Below the pieces are notes generated by a model. The model was not told the DNA's origin. It saw only the letters and a program-made list of their open reading frames with translations, and did no database searches. A stretch of DNA of 56,955 bases from an uncultured Lachnospiraceae bacterium (GTDB lineage Bacteria > Bacillota > Clostridia > Lachnospirales > Lachnospiraceae), in NCBI GenBank assembly GCA_910586605.1, contig CAJUJR010000005.1, forward strand, positions 1 through 56,955. The letters are read 5' to 3'. Shown piece by piece: positions 32,888 to 40,808 of the stretch (its first letter is position 1; every line of letters begins with the position of its first letter). A program made the position numbers and the translations under genes.

Positions 32888-33983
32888 TGAGTTTGAACAA
32901 TTATTGGAAGAATCATTAGTAACAATCCACAATGGGGAGATTGTAGAAGGGACAGTTATCAGCGTTAAGGAAGATGAAATCGTTCTCAACATTGGCTATA
33001 AAGCTGATGGTGTTATCACCAGGAATGAATATAGCAACCAGCAGGTTGACCTCACTTCTGCTGTAAAAGAAGGCGATGTCATGAAAGCCAAAGTTTTAAA
33101 GGTAAACGATGGCGAAGGGCAGGTACTTCTTACTTATAAGCGCCTTGCACAGGAAAAGAGCAACGAGCGCATCCGTGAAGCTTTTGAAAATAAGGAAGTT
33201 TTAAAAGCTGCTGTTTCTACTGTACTGTCCGGTGGGCTTAGTGTAGTTGTGGATGAGACGAAGGTGTTTATTCCGGCAAGCCTTGTGTCAGATACTTATG
33301 AGAAGGATTTGACAAAGTATGCAGGGCAGGAAATTGAGTTTGTAATCAGTGAATTTAATCCTAAGAAGAGAAGGATTATTGGCGACAGGAAGCAGCTTCT
33401 GATTGCAGAAAAGAAAAAACAGCAGGAAGCTTTATTTGAAAGAATCCATGTTGGAGATATTGTGGAAGGCACAGTAAAGAATTTAACAGACTTCGGTGCA
33501 TTTATAGATTTAGGCGGTGCAGACGGTCTGCTCCATATTTCTGAAATGTCATGGGGACGCGTTGAGAACCCGAAAAAGGTATTTAGCGTAGGGGATGTGA
33601 CAAAAGTCCTGATTAAGGATATTAAGGACGAAAAGATTGCGCTCAGCCTGAAATTTGAAGACCAGAACCCTTGGTTAAATGCAGACAGCAAGTATGGAAT
33701 TGGTACAGTTGTAAAAGGCAAGGTTGCCAGGATGGCAGATTTTGGTGCGTTTATTGAACTGGAGCCGGGTGTGGATGCATTACTGCATGTATCCCAGATT
33801 TCCAGGGAGCATGTTGATAAGCCTTCTGATGTATTGAAGGTTGGGCAGGAAGTAGAAGCAAAGGTTGTTGACTTTAAAAATGAGGATCACAAAATCAGCC
33901 TGAGCATCAAAGCATTATTAAATGAAGCTGAAGATGTAGCAGAGGCTGACGCTGCGGCGGAAGAGGAAACAGCGCAGGAATAA
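32871..33983 (+). CDS. rpsA: Ribosomal protein S1-like protein with four S1 domains
   Basis: The 370-residue protein contains four S1 RNA-binding repeats, at about residues 18-88, 105-168, 190-258 and 275-345. The third and fourth are the best conserved (GTVKNLTDFGAFIDLGGADG and GKVARMADFGAFIELEPGVD). A short acidic, alanine-rich tail ends it. AAGGAGG lies in the ispH coding sequence nine bases before ATG 32871. It probably aids mRNA binding in translation. A strong terminator follows. Confidence 0.92.
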   Translation: MSDMNNEFEQLLEESLVTIHNGEIVEGTVISVKEDEIVLNIGYKADGVITRNEYSNQQVDLTSAVKEGDVMKAKVLKVNDGEGQVLLTYKRLAQEKSNERIREAFENKEVLKAAVSTVLSGGLSVVVDETKVFIPASLVSDTYEKDLTKYAGQEIEFVISEFNPKKRRIIGDRKQLLIAEKKKQQEALFERIHVGDIVEGTVKNLTDFGAFIDLGGADGLLHISEMSWGRVENPKKVFSVGDVTKVLIKDIKDEKIALSLKFEDQNPWLNADSKYGIGTVVKGKVARMADFGAFIELEPGVDALLHVSQISREHVDKPSDVLKVGQEVEAKVVDFKNEDHKISLSIKALLNEAEDVAEADAAAEEETAQE

Positions 33984-34038
33984 TAAGCGGCAATTAGTAG
34001 ATATGGAAAATACATCTGCCAGCAAAGAGAATGTTTTT

Positions 34039-34071
34039 CGCCAATCTGTGTTTAGCAGATTGGCGTTTTTT
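34039..34071 (+). terminator. Strong terminator after rpsA
   Basis: CGCCAATCTG (34039-34048) pairs perfectly with CAGATTGGCG (34056-34065) around a seven-base loop, followed by six T residues. It ends the housekeeping run that reaches rpsA. A T-run before the stem suggests it may work on both strands. Confidence 0.9.
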
Positions 34072-34141
34072 ACTTTATAAGAACTGCAATGTGGAATAAT
34101 ATATGGTGTTTGGAAATATACAGGAAAGGTGGAAACAAAAA

Positions 34142-34918
34142 ATGGGTGATTATGAAGCATTTAAGAAGAAAGTGTTCCAATTGACAAAGATTGACTTAAA
34201 CTGTTACAAGGAACGCCAGATGAGGCGAAGGATTGATTCGCTGATAAATAAGGCAAAAATTAGAAGCTATGATGAATATGTAGAAGCGCTGCGGACAAAT
34301 AAGGAACTGTTAGAAGAGTTTGTTGCGTACCTTACCATCAATGTTTCAGAATTTTATAGAAATCCAGAACAGTGGAGGCTTTTGGAGAATGATATTTTCC
34401 CATATCTGTTTGGGAAATTTGGCAAAAATATTAAGATCTGGAGCGCTGCTTGTTCTACAGGGGATGAGCCATATACGCTAGCAATGGTTTTAGGGAAGTT
34501 TGTCCCACTGAAAAATATCCAGATTGTTGCAACCGATATTGATAAGCAGGTGTTGGAAAAGGCGCAGCTTGGGATTTATGATGATAAAAGCTTAAAAGGG
34601 CTTCCGACAGATTTGAAAAATAAATATTTTACCAAGCTGGATGACAAAAGGTTCCAGGTAAAGGATGAGGTGAAACGCTGTGTGAAGTTCAGCCAGCATA
34701 ATCTTCTGAAGGATCCGTATCCGGACAGATGCGATTTAATTGTATGCCGGAATGTTATGATTTATTTTACGGAAGAGGCAAAGCAGGATATATACAAGAA
34801 GTTTAATGCATCTTTAAAGAAAGAAGGGATTCTTTTTGTAGGGAGCACAGAACAGATTATTGCACCGGCAAATTATAATTTTTCTACACTGAAGTCATTC
34901 TTCTATAAAAAAGACTGA
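34142..34918 (+). CDS. cheR: CheR-type protein-glutamate methyltransferase
   Basis: The 258-residue protein has the N-terminal CheR helical domain (DYEAFKKKVFQLTKIDLNCY, RRIDSLINKAKI) and a SAM-binding methyltransferase domain with IWSAACSTGDEPYTLAM, VATDIDKQVLEKAQ and the CDLIVCRNVMIYF motif. CheR methylates chemoreceptors, but no chemoreceptor, CheB or flagellar gene is visible here. ATG 34142 is preferred over an ATG at 34103 because AGGAAAGGTGG lies just upstream. It is followed by a regulator and a hybrid kinase, so it may act in a non-chemotaxis signalling pathway. Confidence 0.88.
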   Translation: MGDYEAFKKKVFQLTKIDLNCYKERQMRRRIDSLINKAKIRSYDEYVEALRTNKELLEEFVAYLTINVSEFYRNPEQWRLLENDIFPYLFGKFGKNIKIWSAACSTGDEPYTLAMVLGKFVPLKNIQIVATDIDKQVLEKAQLGIYDDKSLKGLPTDLKNKYFTKLDDKRFQVKDEVKRCVKFSQHNLLKDPYPDRCDLIVCRNVMIYFTEEAKQDIYKKFNASLKKEGILFVGSTEQIIAPANYNFSTLKSFFYKKD

Positions 34919-34943
34919 TTGCTAGTGAAGGTGGAGGGACAGG

Positions 34944-35777
34944 ATGAAATATAAAGTATTGCTGACAGGAAGTAATAAGACTTCGATGGATGATTTTTTT
35001 ATACATATGGATGAAAGCTTTGAAACATTGTCTTCGTCAGTACGTTATTGGGATATGATAGGGCATATTAAGTATTTTATGCCAGATGTTTTTGTATACT
35101 GCCTGGACAGGGAATCAAAGGAAGTAATGAGCCGTATGGTACAGGTGAAAAATGAGCTAAGCCGTAAAGGCATCCCGTTTGCAATAGTCGGTGATGTGCA
35201 GGACTGCAATGATTTCCTGAAAACGACAGCAGGGATTGCAGATATAGTTTTGCAGAGGCCGATGACAACAAAGGCAATTGAAAGCCAGATTGTGAATTTC
35301 TTGCGGAATTTGGAACGTATTGCAGAGGAGGCGAATGGGCGGAAGAAGGATGCAGAAGAGGGTAGTTTAGATAAAAGGGAGGGCAGTAGCGCACTAGAAG
35401 GGGCAGAGGAAGTAAGGCGTAAGCATATTCTGGTTGTGGATGATGATGTTAGGATGCTGCGGGTAATTAAAGAGCATCTGCGTAAATCCTATGATGTGGC
35501 AACGGCAATTAATGGGAAACTGGCGTTAAAGTTCCTTGAAAATAAACAAACGGATCTAATTTTACTGGATTATGTTATGCCGGAAGAGGATGGGCCGGCT
35601 GTACTTAGGAAGATACATGATAATCCGGATACGCAGGATCTTCCGGTAGTTTTTCTGACTGGGATGACAGACAGGAGCAAAATCCAGGAGGCTTTAAGTG
35701 AAAAGCCGCAGGGATATTTATTAAAACCAATTGACAGGGAAAAGTTAATTGATACCGTCGAAAAGATTATAGGTTAG
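34944..35777 (+). CDS. Response regulator with pseudo-receiver plus receiver domains
   Basis: The 277-residue protein ends in a complete receiver (about residues 160-277) with the acidic pair in HILVVDDDVRML, phosphoacceptor D209 in LILLDYVMPEEDG and the lysine in GYLLKPID. Residues 1-125 have the spacing of a second receiver fold (KYKVLLTGSNK, DVFVYCLDRES, FAIVGDVQD, VLQRPMTTKAI) but lack the acidic pair and phosphoacceptor. A charged linker joins them. There is no DNA-binding output domain. GGTGGAGG precedes the ATG. It lies between CheR and the hybrid kinase and is likely a phosphorelay partner. Confidence 0.82.
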   Translation: MKYKVLLTGSNKTSMDDFFIHMDESFETLSSSVRYWDMIGHIKYFMPDVFVYCLDRESKEVMSRMVQVKNELSRKGIPFAIVGDVQDCNDFLKTTAGIADIVLQRPMTTKAIESQIVNFLRNLERIAEEANGRKKDAEEGSLDKREGSSALEGAEEVRRKHILVVDDDVRMLRVIKEHLRKSYDVATAINGKLALKFLENKQTDLILLDYVMPEEDGPAVLRKIHDNPDTQDLPVVFLTGMTDRSKIQEALSEKPQGYLLKPIDREKLIDTVEKIIG

Positions 35778-35902
35778 GATGGGCGGTCTGCCAGGTTCCA
35801 GGGCGTGGCGAAAGGGACAGTTTCATTAAAAATTGTTTTGTCTGTGCAATGCCGGGCACAAATTTGGGGCGTGCAGAAGCAGTGCAGGAATGGGGAAGAG
35901 AT

Positions 35903-38590
35903 ATGGAGGAAAATTTATACATAACAGACTTAGTCGATTTTGAAATCCTACAGAGGATGCAAGATGTGTTTGCAAAAATGACAGGGGTTGAAGCATTAAC
36001 GACTGATAAGAACGGTTCGCCGGTTACTAAGGGAGGCTGTGATTTTTGTTCAAAATTTATGATGGCATCCGAGGAGGGGCGGAGACTCTGCAAAGAATGC
36101 CATCTGCAGGGGGCGGACTTGGCGATGCAGGAGGGAACCCCGGTTGTCCGTACCTGCCATGCAGGGCTTTTAACAATTACAGCCCCGATTATGGAGAATG
36201 ATGAACAGATGGTTGGCTGTTTTATTGCGGGGCAGGTTTTAATGGAAAAGCCAGACGATGCAATGGCTGAAAAAATAGTAGAGGAAATTGGCGCAGACTT
36301 TGAGGAATGTAAGGAGCTGCTTGGGAGAGTCCGTATTGTCAGTAGGGAAAAGGTGGATAAGGCTGTTGAATTTTTAAAAGCTATTTCGGAGGTTATGTCT
36401 GATATTGCCTATAGCAAGCTCCTTACCTATCAGGCAAGCCGTGACATTACCCGGGCGGCCAACATGAAGTCAGATTTCCTTGCCAATATGAGTCATGAAA
36501 TCCGTACGCCGATGAATGCCGTAATTGGGATGGCTGAAATGGCATTGCGTGAAGAACTGCCGCCGGCTGCCAGGGACTATATTAATCAGATTAAGTCTTC
36601 TGGAAGGGCGCTTCTTACGATTATTAACGATATCTTGGATTTTTCTAAAATTGATTCTGGAAAAATGGATATCAATGTAGTGGAATATGAGCCAATGTCA
36701 ATTATCAGTGATATTTCTAATATTATCCTGACAAGGATTGGGGAAAAGGAAGTTGAATTGATTCTTGATATTGCGCCAAACATCCCGAATGTTTTGCTTG
36801 GGGATAATATCAGGATTAAGCAGATTATTGTAAATATTACAAATAATGCCATTAAGTTCACACAAGAGGGCCGTGTCCTTGTGAAAATGGACTATGAAAG
36901 GATTTCAGAAGACAGGCTGGAATTATTGGTCAGTGTAAAAGATACGGGGATTGGCATTAAAAAAGAGGATATTGGCAAGCTGTTCCGTTCGTTCCAGCAG
37001 GTAGACAGCAAGAGAAACCGCAATATTGAAGGAACCGGCCTGGGGCTTGCGATTTCCAAACGTTTACTGGAACTGATGGGTGGGGATATCCATGTGGAAA
37101 GTGAATATGGGAAGGGAAGTACATTTTCCTTCCATATCCCACAGAAAATTATTGACGACCAGCCGAGCATTACAGTAAAGGACAGAAATACTGCGGCAGT
37201 TGTAAACTATAAAGGAAACCCGTATATCAGCAGGCAGCTAAAAAAGGACAGCCGGCGGTTAAAGGCGGCATATTATTACCTGGATGCAGAAGAGGATTTG
37301 GAATCCCTTAAAACTTTAGATAAAGATGTGTTCCTGTTTGTGGAGCAGATTTATTTTACGCCTGTTGTAGAAAGGTTTGTAAAGGAGAACCCACAGCTTG
37401 TGGCTGTCCTTTTAGTAGGCTTTAATGTAATGGTGGAATATCCGATTCCAAACCTGATGATAATGAAAAAGCCAATTTATACACTAAATCTTGCAATGAT
37501 ATTGAACCATGAGGATGTTCACCTGACACTCGAAAGTGAAGACGGTGTGATTGACTTTATTGCACCGGAAGCGGAGGTTCTGATTGTAGATGATAATGCA
37601 ATTAACCTTACCGTTGCAGAAGGGCTTTTAGAGCCGCTAAAGATGAAAATTGATACTGTTTTAAGCGGCAAGGAAGCAATTGCAAAGATATCTGTCCATA
37701 AGTATGATGTAATTTTAATGGACCATATGATGCCGGAATTAGACGGTGTGGAAACCACCCGGATTATACGGAGATTCCATATGGAATACGAAGACGTCCC
37801 GATTATTGCGCTGACAGCAAATGCTGTAGAAGGGACGAAAGAGATGTTTTTGAAGGAAGGGATGAACGATTTTGTGGCAAAACCGATTGAGCTAAGGATT
37901 TTGGCTGCAAAGATGAAACATTGGCTTCCTTTGGAAAAGATAAAAAGGGTAAGTGATGAGGATATTAATGTAACGCAAAAGAAGGAAGAAACAAAAGAAA
38001 AGATTCCGCCAATTGCGGATTTGGATATTGAATATTCCATGAAGCTTTTGGGGAGTGAAAAGCTGTTTTGGAATGTACTTCGGGATTATTATCGCGTTAT
38101 TGAGAAAAAGGCTGTTTTGCTAAAGGATTTGGAGCAGAGTGAGGATTGGGACAATTATACAATTGAGGCACATGCATTGAAAAGCGCATCAAAGCAGGTT
38201 GGCGCGCTGAAGTTATCTGACATGGCAGCAACTATGGAAATGGCGGGAATTGACAAGGATGGGGAATTGATCCATCAACAGACAGATGCCATGTTAGAGA
38301 AATACCGTTCGTATCTTCCGCTTTTGGAAGAATATTTTCAAGAAGAGGAAGAAGCAGATAGCACCCGCGAGGCTATTACAAGTGAAGAACAGGACCGCTT
38401 ATTTGTTGATATGAGGGATGCCCTTGAAAACTTGGATATGGACCGGATGGAAGAAGTTGCAGAAGAAATGCGCCAGTACCAGTATCAGGACTGGGAAAAG
38501 AAGCTTTTGCAGCAATTATACGATGCTGTAGAGGAAATGGATGTAGATGCCTGTGAAGGGATTCTTGTTGACTGGGAAAGCCGGTTATAA
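35903..38590 (+). CDS. PocR-domain hybrid sensor histidine kinase with HPt
   Basis: The 895-residue cytoplasmic kinase has no membrane span. Domains in order: a PocR ligand-binding domain (about 8-170) with the cysteines of GGCDFCSKFM, CKECHLQG and RTCHAG; HisKA with H198 in MSHEIRTPMNAV; HATPase (about 305-420) ending in GTGLGLAISKRLLELMGG; a degenerate receiver (about 430-550) without the acidic site; a receiver with D607 in VILMDHMMPELDG; and an HPt domain with H757 in EAHALKSASKQVG; then a helical tail. PocR domains bind small molecules in other proteins. The ATG at 35903 follows GGGGAAGAG; an ATG at 35849 has no site. With CheR and the two-receiver protein it forms a compact phosphorelay. 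Confidence 0.87.
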   Translation: MEENLYITDLVDFEILQRMQDVFAKMTGVEALTTDKNGSPVTKGGCDFCSKFMMASEEGRRLCKECHLQGADLAMQEGTPVVRTCHAGLLTITAPIMENDEQMVGCFIAGQVLMEKPDDAMAEKIVEEIGADFEECKELLGRVRIVSREKVDKAVEFLKAISEVMSDIAYSKLLTYQASRDITRAANMKSDFLANMSHEIRTPMNAVIGMAEMALREELPPAARDYINQIKSSGRALLTIINDILDFSKIDSGKMDINVVEYEPMSIISDISNIILTRIGEKEVELILDIAPNIPNVLLGDNIRIKQIIVNITNNAIKFTQEGRVLVKMDYERISEDRLELLVSVKDTGIGIKKEDIGKLFRSFQQVDSKRNRNIEGTGLGLAISKRLLELMGGDIHVESEYGKGSTFSFHIPQKIIDDQPSITVKDRNTAAVVNYKGNPYISRQLKKDSRRLKAAYYYLDAEEDLESLKTLDKDVFLFVEQIYFTPVVERFVKENPQLVAVLLVGFNVMVEYPIPNLMIMKKPIYTLNLAMILNHEDVHLTLESEDGVIDFIAPEAEVLIVDDNAINLTVAEGLLEPLKMKIDTVLSGKEAIAKISVHKYDVILMDHMMPELDGVETTRIIRRFHMEYEDVPIIALTANAVEGTKEMFLKEGMNDFVAKPIELRILAAKMKHWLPLEKIKRVSDEDINVTQKKEETKEKIPPIADLDIEYSMKLLGSEKLFWNVLRDYYRVIEKKAVLLKDLEQSEDWDNYTIEAHALKSASKQVGALKLSDMAATMEMAGIDKDGELIHQQTDAMLEKYRSYLPLLEEYFQEEEEADSTREAITSEEQDRLFVDMRDALENLDMDRMEEVAEEMRQYQYQDWEKKLLQQLYDAVEEMDVDACEGILVDWESRL

Positions 38591-38608
38591 AGATGATGCC
38601 CAAATAGT

Positions 38609-38640
38609 AAAAGCGCACCAGCTTAGGCGGTGCGCTTTTT
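38609..38640 (+). terminator. Strong terminator after the hybrid kinase
   Basis: AAAGCGCACC (38610-38619) pairs with GGTGCGCTTT (38629-38638) around a nine-base loop, with T residues to 38640. It separates the signalling cluster from plsX. Confidence 0.9.
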
Positions 38641-38688
38641 GGGGTGGCCGTAAAGGGAAACAAAGGCTTTTGTCTTTTCAGGAAATTG

Positions 38689-38717
38689 TTGCACTCTATA
38701 GAATTATTTAGTACAAT
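38689..38717 (+). promoter_or_regulatory. Promoter for plsX-acpP
   Basis: TTGCAC (38689-38694) and TACAAT (38712-38717) are separated by 17 bases, giving a leader of about 100 bases before plsX. Confidence 0.6.
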
Positions 38718-38821
38718 ATATTACGGAAATTAAGGAATCGTATCAAAAAGCCTGAAACAGGAAAAGAGACAGGGATAAAGGCAGTATCTTGAAAACGTAA
38801 AACGGAAAGGAAGGCTTCAAA

Positions 38822-39829
38822 ATGAGCGAACAGATAAGGGTTGTTGTTGATGCAATGGGAGGAGATGATGCCCCGGAGGTAACAGTAAAAGGGGCGGTTG
38901 AATCACTAGGGGCTTCTGATAAGATATCCATTATATTGACCGGAAGGACGGATGATATCCAGAAGGAGCTTGGCAAATACACATATGATTCTTCCAGGAT
39001 ACAAATTGTACATGCAGATGATGTGATTGGGTTTGATGAACCCCCGGTTATGGCAATCCGTAAAAAGAAGAATTCTTCGATTGTTGTAGGGATGAACTTG
39101 GTAAAGCGTAATGAGGCGGAGGCATTTGTTTCTGCCGGAAGCACAGGGGCTATCCTTGTGGGCGGCCAATTTGTAGTGGGGAGGATCAAGGGCATTGAAC
39201 GTGCGCCGCTTGCCCCATTGATACCAACAGCGAAAGGGGCTTCCCTTTTGATTGACTGTGGGGCAAATGTGGATGCCAGGGCTTCCCATCTGGTACAGTT
39301 TGCTAAAATGGGTTCTATTTATATGAAGCATGTCAGGGGGGTAAAAAATCCGAAAGTGGCCATTGTAAATATTGGTGCAGAGGAAGAAAAAGGGAATATG
39401 TTGGTGAAGGAAACATATCCTTTATTAAAGGAATGTACGGACATTAATTTTACAGGGAGCATTGAAGCGCGTGACATTCCAAAAGGGGATGCAGATGTAA
39501 TTGTCTGTGAGGCATTTGTTGGGAATGTAATTTTGAAACTGTACGAGGGGCTTGCTTTTACATTACTGGATGAAGTAAAGAAAGGGCTTATGGCAACGTT
39601 GCGCAGTAAAATCGGCGCACTTATGATAAAGCCTGCGCTAAAAAAGACAATGAAGGGCTTTATGGGTGCAGACCAGGGCGGCGCCCCATTGCTGGGGTTA
39701 AATGGCCTTGTAGTAAAGGCACATGGAAGTTCCAAAAGCGACGATATCAAAAATGCAGTCCTTCAGTGCATCCAGTTTAATGAAGAAGGGATTAATGAAA
39801 AAATAAAGGAAAATATAACTACAGAATAA
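38822..39829 (+). CDS. plsX: Phosphate acyltransferase PlsX
   Basis: The 335-residue enzyme makes acyl-phosphate from acyl-ACP at the start of phospholipid synthesis. It begins with VVVDAMGGDDAPEVTVKGA and contains FVSAGSTGAILVGG, LIDCGANVDARASHL and the C-terminal GAPLLGLNGLVVKAHGSS of the family. GGAAAGGAAGG precedes the ATG. It is followed 13 bases later by the acyl carrier protein gene, the common plsX-acpP pairing, and no other fatty acid synthesis genes are present in the window. Confidence 0.95.
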   Translation: MSEQIRVVVDAMGGDDAPEVTVKGAVESLGASDKISIILTGRTDDIQKELGKYTYDSSRIQIVHADDVIGFDEPPVMAIRKKKNSSIVVGMNLVKRNEAEAFVSAGSTGAILVGGQFVVGRIKGIERAPLAPLIPTAKGASLLIDCGANVDARASHLVQFAKMGSIYMKHVRGVKNPKVAIVNIGAEEEKGNMLVKETYPLLKECTDINFTGSIEARDIPKGDADVIVCEAFVGNVILKLYEGLAFTLLDEVKKGLMATLRSKIGALMIKPALKKTMKGFMGADQGGAPLLGLNGLVVKAHGSSKSDDIKNAVLQCIQFNEEGINEKIKENITTE

Positions 39830-39842
39830 AGGTGGTAGCGGT

Positions 39843-40079
39843 ATGGAATTTGAGAAACTTCAAATGATTATTTCAGAGGTATTGTCAATTGAGCCGGAGG
39901 ATGTCCGGATGGAAATGTCCTTTACAGATGATTTGGGGGCAGATTCGTTAGAGATTTTCCAGATTATGATGGGGATTGAAGAAGTATTTGATGTGGTAAT
40001 TGAAGAAGGTTCGATTGAGCAGATTGAAACAGTAGAACAGGCACTTCAGGCAATTGCAGAGGCGCAGACAGAAGAATGA
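39843..40079 (+). CDS. acpP: Acyl carrier protein
   Basis: The 78-residue acidic protein carries the phosphopantetheine attachment serine S35 in LGADSLEIFQ. Most ACPs have DSLDxVE here, so the DSLEIFQI variant is mildly unusual and could mean a specialised carrier. AAAGGTGG lies upstream of the ATG. It sits between plsX and rnc as in many Firmicutes. Confidence 0.93.
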   Translation: MEFEKLQMIISEVLSIEPEDVRMEMSFTDDLGADSLEIFQIMMGIEEVFDVVIEEGSIEQIETVEQALQAIAEAQTEE

Positions 40080-40093
40080 CAGGTGCATGAGTT

Positions 40094-40807
40094 ATGAAAA
40101 ATGAAGAGCGGGTAAAGCAATTTGAAAAAAGGATAGGGTATCAATTTGAAAAGCCGGAAATCTTAGTGACAGCCCTGACACACAGTTCCTATTCCAATGA
40201 AAAGAAACTGCATAAATATGAGTGCAACGAAAGGCTGGAATTTTTGGGCGATGCTGTTTTAGAGCTTGTGTCAAGCGGGAGGATTTTCCGGGAAAATCCA
40301 AAAAAACCAGAGGGGGATTTGACAAGGATCCGTGCCAGTTACGTTTGTGAGCCAACCCTTGCGCTCTGTGCAAGGGAAATCGGGCTTGGGGATTTTATCC
40401 TGCTTGGCAGGGGAGAAGACATGACAGGGGGACGGGACAGGGATTCGATTTTGTCAGATGCAATGGAGGCAACGATTGGCGCTGTATACTTGGACGGCGG
40501 TTTTTCCTGTGCAGAGAAATATGTAGAGGAATTTGTTTTAAAAGATATTGAAAAGAAAAAGCTTTTTTATGACAGTAAGACATATTTGCAGGAAATCGTG
40601 CAGAGGGAGCATATGGAGTTGGAATATGTGATGTTAAAGGAAGAAGGGCCAGATCATAATAAAACTTTCCTAGCAGGGGTTTTTGTTGATGGGAAGCAGC
40701 TCTCTTCTGCATCCGGCAGGACGAAGAAAAAAGCGGAGCAGGCGGCTGCCTATCAGGCAATCCTGCTATTGGAAGCGAAAGATCAGACGTTGGGAATGGA
40801 GCAGTAG
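40094..40807 (+). CDS. rnc: Ribonuclease III
   Basis: The 237-residue double-strand RNA endonuclease has the RNase III signature NERLEFLGDAVLELV near residue 45, the second metal-site region SDAMEATIGAVYLDGG, and a C-terminal double-stranded RNA-binding domain (YLQEIVQRE, ASGRTKKKAEQAAAYQAI). The ribosome site is weak. The smc gene begins one base after its stop. Confidence 0.95.
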   Translation: MKNEERVKQFEKRIGYQFEKPEILVTALTHSSYSNEKKLHKYECNERLEFLGDAVLELVSSGRIFRENPKKPEGDLTRIRASYVCEPTLALCAREIGLGDFILLGRGEDMTGGRDRDSILSDAMEATIGAVYLDGGFSCAEKYVEEFVLKDIEKKKLFYDSKTYLQEIVQREHMELEYVMLKEEGPDHNKTFLAGVFVDGKQLSSASGRTKKKAEQAAAYQAILLLEAKDQTLGMEQ

Positions 40808-40808
40808 G

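Noticed and set aside
38700..38740. FapR operator before plsX
   Set aside because: A TTTAGTAC-like stretch is present, but the palindromic second half of the FapR consensus is missing.
40683..40808. SMC start inside rnc
   Set aside because: The upstream codons are a shadow of the rnc 3' end; ATG 40809 gives the canonical SMC start MYLKSLEVHGFKSF.
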